From assembly GCA_902783355.1 (NCBI GenBank), contig CACZQQ010000092.1, positions 1 to 11,293 of the forward strand: a stretch of 11,293 bases of DNA, in the 5' to 3' direction. The notes under the pieces were generated by a model. It made no database searches and was not told the origin of the DNA. It was given only the letters and a program-made list of their open reading frames with translations. The position numbers and the translations under genes were made by a program. How positions within the stretch are numbered: the first letter of the stretch is position 1; every line of letters starts with the position of its first letter. Below are positions 6,675 through 11,293 of this stretch, piece after piece. The DNA is from an uncultured bacterium. GTDB taxonomy: Bacteria > Verrucomicrobiota > Lentisphaeria > Oligosphaerales > Oligosphaeraceae.

Positions 6675-7997
6675 ATGAAAAAGACTCTGACCCTGCTTCT
6701 CTGCCTCCTGGCCACCGCCGCCTTCGCCACCGACTGGTACGTCTCCGCCGCCACCGGCAAGAAGAAGAACGAGGGCACCACGAAGGAGGCCCCCCTGAAG
6801 GCCATCTGGAGCGCCCTTGAGAAGGCCGCCCCCGGCGACACCATCCATGTCGCCCAGGGCAACTACAACGGCAAGACCTCCTGCGGCTGGATCCTCATCG
6901 AAAAGCCCGTCTCCATCATCGGCGGCTACAGCGACGACTTCAGCGAGCGCGACATCACCAAATACCCCACCATGCTGCGCCCCTCCAACGAGATGAACCA
7001 GACCAAGCCCGCCATGGACATCGGCACCGTCGGCTTCAAGATGTGGGCCTCCGCCAGCCAGGCCGACGCCATCAAGGGGATGCCCACGGTCATCGACGGC
7101 CTCTACATCGACCAGGGCGAGGCCAACAGCTACCACGCCACCAAGGGCAAGCCCGAGGGCGTGGCCACCGGCATGTATCTCGAGCCGCCGGCCAAGGGGG
7201 ACACCCCCTACGCCTCCATCCACTCCGCCGAAATGAAGGGCAAGACCGGCGGCAACCTCACCATCCAGAACTGCGTCTTCCTCAACGCCTCCAACTACGC
7301 CATCCAGATCAGCCACCACGAAGGCGATGTCAAGATCCTCAACAACCTCTTCATCAACAGCCGCATGCAGGCCTGCGACGTACTCTGCGCCAAGAACGAG
7401 AACGGCGCCGTGAAGTTCGAGTTCGCCTACAACACCGTCCTCTTCACCTGGAGCCGCACCGCCGAGATGACCGACATGGGCTTTGGCGTGCGCGCCAACA
7501 GCAAGGTCGACGCCAACATCCACCACAACATCATCGGCCTCAGCGTCCTCTACGGCTTCGACAACAGCAAGGGCGACGACAAGACCAAGAAGGTCTCCAT
7601 TGACAACAACATCTTCTTCCTGAACAAGAAAGGCGATGCCGCCGTCACCATCAGCCCCAACATCAAGCCCTTCTTCGTCACCGACGACGCCTGGGAGGAC
7701 TTCGAGGACTGCACCGGCATCGAGAGCGTCGAGGACAACCAGTCCCTCACCGACCCGAAGCTCTTCAAGGGCATCATCGACGAAAACTACCTGGCGGCCT
7801 TCCTGGCGGCCAGCTACTCCGAGAAGACCGACTACGACGCGAACTCCCCCGCCAACCAGTTCCGCAGCATGTTCGGCATGAACCAGGTCGGCACCATTTC
7901 GACCAAGGTCTCCATGTACTGCAACCGCTATCCCGCCGACAATGTGCTCAAGTTCTTCGGCGCGGTCAAGGGCTTCGGCGCCCAGGCGGTCAAATAG
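6675..7997 (+). CDS. Secreted right-handed parallel beta-helix protein, function unknown
   Basis: The 440-residue product starts with a clear Sec signal peptide (MKKTLTLLLCLLATAAFA, cleavage expected after residue 18). Residues 20-66 (WYVSAATG...PGDTIHVAQGNYNGK) match the entry segment common to pectate-lyase-like/DUF1565 beta-helix proteins. Residues about 190-330 contain Asn-rich helix rungs such as LTIQNCVFLN, VKILNNLFIN, FEFAYNTVLF and VSIDNNIFFLN. I see no recognisable lyase or hydrolase catalytic set, so it may be an enzyme of unknown type, a glycan-binding protein or a structural surface protein. AAGGAG (6662-6667) lies 7 nt before the ATG at 6675 and 4 nt before the adjacent ATG at 6672, so 6675 is preferred. 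Only 25 bp follow the permease gene, suggesting co-transcription. Codons are almost uniformly C- or G-ending, including near-exclusive AAG for lysine, as in highly expressed genes. Confidence 0.9.
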   Translation: MKKTLTLLLCLLATAAFATDWYVSAATGKKKNEGTTKEAPLKAIWSALEKAAPGDTIHVAQGNYNGKTSCGWILIEKPVSIIGGYSDDFSERDITKYPTMLRPSNEMNQTKPAMDIGTVGFKMWASASQADAIKGMPTVIDGLYIDQGEANSYHATKGKPEGVATGMYLEPPAKGDTPYASIHSAEMKGKTGGNLTIQNCVFLNASNYAIQISHHEGDVKILNNLFINSRMQACDVLCAKNENGAVKFEFAYNTVLFTWSRTAEMTDMGFGVRANSKVDANIHHNIIGLSVLYGFDNSKGDDKTKKVSIDNNIFFLNKKGDAAVTISPNIKPFFVTDDAWEDFEDCTGIESVEDNQSLTDPKLFKGIIDENYLAAFLAASYSEKTDYDANSPANQFRSMFGMNQVGTISTKVSMYCNRYPADNVLKFFGAVKGFGAQAVK

Positions 7998-8021
7998 CCC
8001 CGCAGTCTATGCCTTCGGTGC

Positions 8022-8042
8022 CGCAGGGCTTCTCGCCCTGCG
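8022..8042 (+). terminator. Strong hairpin after the beta-helix gene
   Basis: CGCAGGGC (8022-8029) and GCCCTGCG (8035-8042) make a perfect 8-bp GC-rich stem with loop TTCTC, starting 24 nt after the stop codon of the beta-helix gene. No U-tract follows, so it may be a transcript-stabilising 3' end or a non-canonical terminator rather than a classic intrinsic one. Confidence 0.45.
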
Positions 8043-8083
8043 CGCCGAACGGCCGGATATCACTCTAGGCGCAGCCGGGGGTT

Positions 8084-8100
8084 CGGGGGCAGAGCCCCCG
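8084..8100. repeat. GC-rich extragenic hairpin CGGGGGC-AGA-GCCCCCG
   Basis: A perfect 7-bp inverted repeat with a 3-nt AGA loop, preceded by CCGGGGGTT. From memory, short extragenic hairpins of this GGGGGCAGAGCCCCC type recur between genes in many high-GC bacteria, so it is plausibly a dispersed intergenic repeat. Only one copy is seen in this window, so repetition cannot be shown here. Confidence 0.45.
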
Positions 8101-8140
8101 TCGGTTGTAACTCCTCCGTGACGAGTTTATAAGGGCGAAT

Positions 8141-8199
8141 GGCACCCGACCGGATTGATTTGCTGAGTGGGCAGCCCGTGGCTGCCCACTGTCGGTGCC
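8141..8199. terminator. Nested inverted repeat between convergent gene groups
   Basis: The inner stem AGTGGGCAGCC (8166-8176) / GGCTGCCCACT (8180-8190) is a perfect 11-bp repeat with loop CGT. It is followed directly by GTCGGTGCC (8191-8199), which pairs with GGCACCCGAC (8141-8150) except for one bulged C, leaving a 15-nt unpaired stretch on one side. It ends 4 bp from the stop of the minus-strand barrel gene and lies between converging genes, so a bidirectional terminator is likely although neither side has a U-tract. The remaining intergenic sequence (7998-8203) shows no gene. Confidence 0.5.
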
Positions 8200-8203
8200 G
8201 TCT

Positions 8204-10048
8204 TCAGTCCACGACGGTCAGGTCGAGGGCCTGGCCGAAGTAGCCGGGGCTCAGCTTCGGGGTGCCCAGATATTTGGCGTCCACGCCGGGCGCGACGGCA
8301 TCCGGCTTGCGCTCCGCCTTGTCGAAGCTGAAGTAGAAGAGAATGCCGGGCTCCTCGCCGGTCAGGGGCTTCGTGGGCATGGCGGCCGGCGGCACGGCGC
8401 GGTCGGCAAGCCACAGCTCGTCCGCCAGCATGCGCGCGTTCTGGCCGCTGCCGTGCGCGTAGCAGCCGACGACGATGTCAATGCTCGCGTTGTCGTTCAG
8501 GTAGTAGCCCGCCGGAATCTTCTCCTCCGCCACCAGCTTGCCGTTGAGGTAGATCTGCTTGACGCCCTTGTCGGCGTCGATGACGGCCGCCGCGTGGAAC
8601 CACTCCTCGCGGGGGACGATGCCGGCCGCGCTGCGCAGATGCGCGTCCCTGACGCCGCCCTGCGCATTGACCAGCTGCGTGCGGAAGACAAGCTCATCCT
8701 TGTCGCCCACGCACAGCTCCCATCCGCGCTCCGCAGGGGAGTCGTGGTTGTACTTGGAGACGAGGCGCGGCGCCTTCGCCCACCCGTCCTGCACCTTCTC
8801 CAGCCTGAAGAAGCCGGAGACGGTCATGCTGCGGGAGTAGAGGGCCTTGGCGGCGGGGACATAGACGGAGGGGCGCGCGTTGGGGGCGCTGATCATGCGG
8901 CCGTCGAGGCCGGCGGGCAGCGTGCGGCTGAAGCCGCCGCCCACGAAGAGGCGGATGCCGAACTTGTCGCAGTAGGGGCGCCATTTGGCGACCTCCTCCT
9001 CCAGAGGCGGCAGGTTGTAGCGGTCGTCGCCGCTCTCCAGGAAGCCGAGGTCCTTGTGGGGCGTCTTGCGCTGCGGATAGAGGAAGCGGCCGCTGAGGAC
9101 GCCGATGATCATGCCGTCCACCAGATGCTCCTTGAAGAGGGTCTCCTTGTCCACATACATGTTGCCGTAGGGGCACTGCATGGTGAAGCCGCGCGGGAGC
9201 CCTACGTAGAGGAGGCGCTTCTTGCCGAGGGCCTGCCGCAGCTCACGGATGAAGGTGACCAGGTACTCGCCGCGCAGACGGCGCCAGCGCTGCACTTCGT
9301 CGCAGTTGGGCGCGTATTCGGGGGACTTGTAGTTGAAGCGCGGATCCTTCGTGATGTCGATGCCGTAGCGCTTCTTGTATTCGACGACGACGTGGGGGCC
9401 GAAGCCGAACTGATCGCCGTGGAGGGCCGGCGGCGAGTGGGTGCGGCTGCACAGGTAGAGGCCGTCCGAGTCGTACTCGTCCACGAAGGCGACGAGGCGC
9501 TCGCGGATGAACCTGCGCGCGTCGGGGTTGGAGAGGTCCAGGACGCCGTAGTGCCAGTTGCCCTCCAGGTCGCGCTCCTGATATTCAGGGTGCGCGATGG
9601 TCACCTTGTCCTGCCACGGGAAGTTGCTGACGTCGCCGTAGAGGGCGCCCGGCGGGCAGCCGTGGTCGAGGAAGGTCGCATACAGCAGGAAGAGCTGCTT
9701 GTTCTTGCGCGTCTCCTCGCGGACGAGCTTGGCGGGGTCGAAGAGCGCCGCCACCTCGTCCACCTTGGCGTCATACCGCTTCTGGAAGTCCGTCGGCTGG
9801 CGCAGGTAGTAGCGCTTGAGGTATTCGCTGCTGATGCGCCACAGGATGCCCTGCCCCTCGTAGATGTCCTGCCAGATGTGCAGCGAATCGATGACCTTCT
9901 GCGGCGTGTCCAGCTTGGAGATGCCGGAGCCGACCATGATGCTGTCGCCCCAGCTGACGTTGACCAGATTCTCCGCCGCATTCGACGGCAGCGCGAAGAG
10001 CGCCGCCGCGACGGCCGTCAAAAGAGTCGCAAAAAGCTTATTTTTCAT
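8204..10048 (-). CDS. Secreted glycosidase-like TIM-barrel protein with LamG-type C-terminal region
   Basis: The 614-residue product begins with a signal peptide (basic MKNK, hydrophobic core to about residue 20, cleavage near SNAA at 22-25). Residues about 28-375 look like a glycoside-hydrolase-like (beta/alpha)8 barrel of the kind grouped as GHL families: HIWQDIYEGQGILW (57-70), the barrel strand YDSDGLYLCSR (192-202) followed by an HSPP loop, and GIRLFVGGGFSR (364-375). Asp193, Asp195 or nearby acids are candidate active-site residues, but I cannot assign a catalytic pair. Residues about 383-560 are LamG/concanavalin A-like, with SMTVSGFFRL (407-416), RLVSKYN (428-434) and EEWFHAAAVIDADKG...IYLNGKLVAE (481-508). 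Residues 568-614 resemble the opening of a LamG domain, not its end. AAGGAG lies 5 nt before the ATG. It follows the SGNH hydrolase gene by 24 bp; polysaccharide breakdown is likely, substrate unknown. Confidence 0.85.
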   Translation of the reverse strand: MKNKLFATLLTAVAAALFALPSNAAENLVNVSWGDSIMVGSGISKLDTPQKVIDSLHIWQDIYEGQGILWRISSEYLKRYYLRQPTDFQKRYDAKVDEVAALFDPAKLVREETRKNKQLFLLYATFLDHGCPPGALYGDVSNFPWQDKVTIAHPEYQERDLEGNWHYGVLDLSNPDARRFIRERLVAFVDEYDSDGLYLCSRTHSPPALHGDQFGFGPHVVVEYKKRYGIDITKDPRFNYKSPEYAPNCDEVQRWRRLRGEYLVTFIRELRQALGKKRLLYVGLPRGFTMQCPYGNMYVDKETLFKEHLVDGMIIGVLSGRFLYPQRKTPHKDLGFLESGDDRYNLPPLEEEVAKWRPYCDKFGIRLFVGGGFSRTLPAGLDGRMISAPNARPSVYVPAAKALYSRSMTVSGFFRLEKVQDGWAKAPRLVSKYNHDSPAERGWELCVGDKDELVFRTQLVNAQGGVRDAHLRSAAGIVPREEWFHAAAVIDADKGVKQIYLNGKLVAEEKIPAGYYLNDNASIDIVVGCYAHGSGQNARMLADELWLADRAVPPAAMPTKPLTGEEPGILFYFSFDKAERKPDAVAPGVDAKYLGTPKLSPGYFGQALDLTVVD

Positions 10049-10072
10049 TATAACTCCTTGACATTAAGCAAG

Positions 10073-11293
10073 TTATTTAACAACGCCAACCTTGAGGCTG
10101 CTGATGGCGGCCCTGCCGACGATGAGGGAGCCGCCGTCGCCTATGTCCACGCGCCCCGTGAGCTTGGACATGACCTTGCTGTTGACGGTGGCGAAGAGCG
10201 TGCCGTCCTCATAGCAGGCGACAAAGCCGCCCGCGACGTCCAGCTCGAAGCGGAGGGTGTGGGCGTCGGAGAGCGGCTTGGGCAGCTTGGTGCCGGGGAT
10301 GCTGCCGCCGATGGCGTTCTCGCTGAAGAGGATGATCATCTCGCCAATCTGGCCATCGCGTTCGGCGGTGACCCCCAGGAAGAGGCGGGACGGCTTGTTG
10401 AGGTCGGCGGCCTGCCCGGAGGGAATCCGCACCGTGACTTCAAGGACGACGGTCTTGGCGCCCGCGAGGAAACCAGCATCCTTCAGCCCGATCATGGCAT
10501 ACTGGTTCTGCGGATCGTCGTGGTCGAGGACGACGAAATCGTCCTCCAGGCTGATGTAGGCGGGCTTGTAGCCGACGCGCCACTTCTCCTGCGGGAAGGC
10601 GCCGTCGCGGCCGGGCTTGTAGTCGACGGCCCACTGGATGTCGGAGGCGGCGGGCGCAGGCGCGGGCTTCTTGCGGGGGCCGCCGGCGGCCAGCGTCAGG
10701 CACTTGCTGTTGGGGTCGTACATGCCGAGGGCCTTCGTGATGAGGATGGCCATCTGCTGGTGGCCGTAGGCCCCCGGATGGATGGTCTCGCCCAGCCAGA
10801 AGTCGAGTTCGGCGGGGTCGCTGGCGTTCTCCTCCCAGTGCTTGCGGTGGTCCACAAGAATCGTGTCGCAGGCGGCGGCGACGTCGCGGATGACCTGGTT
10901 GTATTCGGGGAACTCGTTGTAGCGCTTCACATAGCCGCGCAGATAGTCATTCGTGGGATTCTCCACCAGCTGGATGGTGTTGTAGGTCTGCAGGACGGGA
11001 ATCGCGCCGTCCTGACGAATGCGCTCCACGAGCGTGGAGAGGCGCTGGCGGAAGCCCTCCGGCCCGCCGTTGTTGTCGCGCACGATGTCGTTGCAGCCGA
11101 TCAGCAGGAAGACCACCTGCGGCTTGTGGTGGCGCACCTGCCAGTCGTACTGCTTCTCGTTCACGAGATTCATAGAGGTCTGGCCGCTGTTGCCCGAATT
11201 GATGATCACGTCCATCGGACGGCCGTATTCCGTGCGGACGCGCTCCTGGAAGATCTCCGCGAAGCAGCGCCAGCCGTGCGTGTGGACGGCGCC
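10073..11293 (-). CDS. SGNH/GDSL hydrolase with C-terminal beta-rich domain (5' end outside the window)
   Basis: The reading frame stays open to the right edge of the window, so the 406 residues seen lack the N-terminus, including the GDS block with the catalytic serine. An internal ATG at 11215 is not the start, because upstream codons (THGWRCFAEIFQERV) continue the fold. Visible SGNH blocks are NSGNSGQTS (32-40, block II Gly), GCNDI (66-70, block III GxND) and GETIHPGAYGH (168-178, catalytic His172). The residue three before that His is Glu169, where the family normally has Asp. A Pro/Ala-rich linker (204-218) leads to a beta-rich region (about 219-406) resembling a concanavalin A-like or DUF1080-type fold. 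Relatives include carbohydrate O-acetylesterases and other deacylases. It is first in a two-gene minus-strand unit with the barrel protein, so removing acyl groups from the same glycan is a reasonable inference. Secretion is likely but not visible here. Confidence 0.85.
   Translation of the reverse strand, partial: GAVHTHGWRCFAEIFQERVRTEYGRPMDVIINSGNSGQTSMNLVNEKQYDWQVRHHKPQVVFLLIGCNDIVRDNNGGPEGFRQRLSTLVERIRQDGAIPVLQTYNTIQLVENPTNDYLRGYVKRYNEFPEYNQVIRDVAAACDTILVDHRKHWEENASDPAELDFWLGETIHPGAYGHQQMAILITKALGMYDPNSKCLTLAAGGPRKKPAPAPAASDIQWAVDYKPGRDGAFPQEKWRVGYKPAYISLEDDFVVLDHDDPQNQYAMIGLKDAGFLAGAKTVVLEVTVRIPSGQAADLNKPSRLFLGVTAERDGQIGEMIILFSENAIGGSIPGTKLPKPLSDAHTLRFELDVAGGFVACYEDGTLFATVNSKVMSKLTGRVDIGDGGSLIVGRAAISSLKVGVVK

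Noticed and set aside
5528..6862. Minus-strand open frame (about 444 codons) opposite the permease gene
   Set aside because: The product is extremely rich in Asp, Glu and Gly with no fold signature; it mirrors the GC third-position bias of the membrane protein gene on the plus strand.
6600..7526. Minus-strand open frame opposite the beta-helix gene
   Set aside because: It is a Gly/Val/Ala-rich shadow of a gene with a clear signal peptide, ribosome-binding site and fold on the plus strand.
7998..8203. Possible CRISPR or small RNA gene in the hairpin-rich gap
   Set aside because: There are no regularly spaced direct repeats, and the hairpins differ from one another in sequence; nothing resembles a known RNA family.

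Overview
The window is about 11.3 kb of GC-rich bacterial DNA, strongly biased toward G or C at third codon positions. It carries eight protein-coding genes and no RNA gene, CRISPR array or insertion sequence that I can recognise. The mix of features (AraC regulators, secreted proteins with LamG-like domains, glycosidase-like barrels, SGNH esterases, secreted beta-helix proteins) would suit a Verrucomicrobia/Lentisphaerae-type (Victivallales-like) glycan degrader. That placement is inferred from gene style only and rests on no marker gene.

Left part (1-2145): a 16-base T run, then a minus-strand DapA/NanA-superfamily aldolase or lyase gene, transcribed divergently from a plus-strand AraC-family regulator. 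The shared upstream region is the obvious place for regulator binding.

Middle part (2146-7997): four plus-strand genes that probably form one or two transcripts. They encode an alkaline-phosphatase-superfamily phosphodiesterase, adenine deaminase (joined to the former by an ATGA stop/start overlap), an AzgA-type NCS2 purine permease, and a secreted right-handed beta-helix protein. Deaminase plus permease is a recognisable adenine uptake and salvage pair: the permease imports the base and Ade converts adenine to hypoxanthine plus ammonia. A perfect 14-bp palindrome just before the permease gene is a candidate operator. The roles of the phosphodiesterase and the beta-helix protein in this group are unknown.

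Right part (7998-11293): about 200 bp rich in hairpins separates the plus-strand genes from a convergent minus-strand pair. The pair, in transcription order, is an SGNH/GDSL hydrolase with a C-terminal beta-rich domain (its 5' end is cut by the window edge) and a secreted glycosidase-like barrel protein with LamG-type sequence. They are 24 bp apart and look like an esterase/glycosidase pair acting outside the cytoplasm.

I see no clear undescribed multi-gene system. The most unusual points are a possible circularly permuted or truncated LamG module in the barrel protein, Glu in place of the usual Asp of the SGNH DxxH motif, the palindrome before the permease gene, and the uncharacterised proteins riding with the purine genes.
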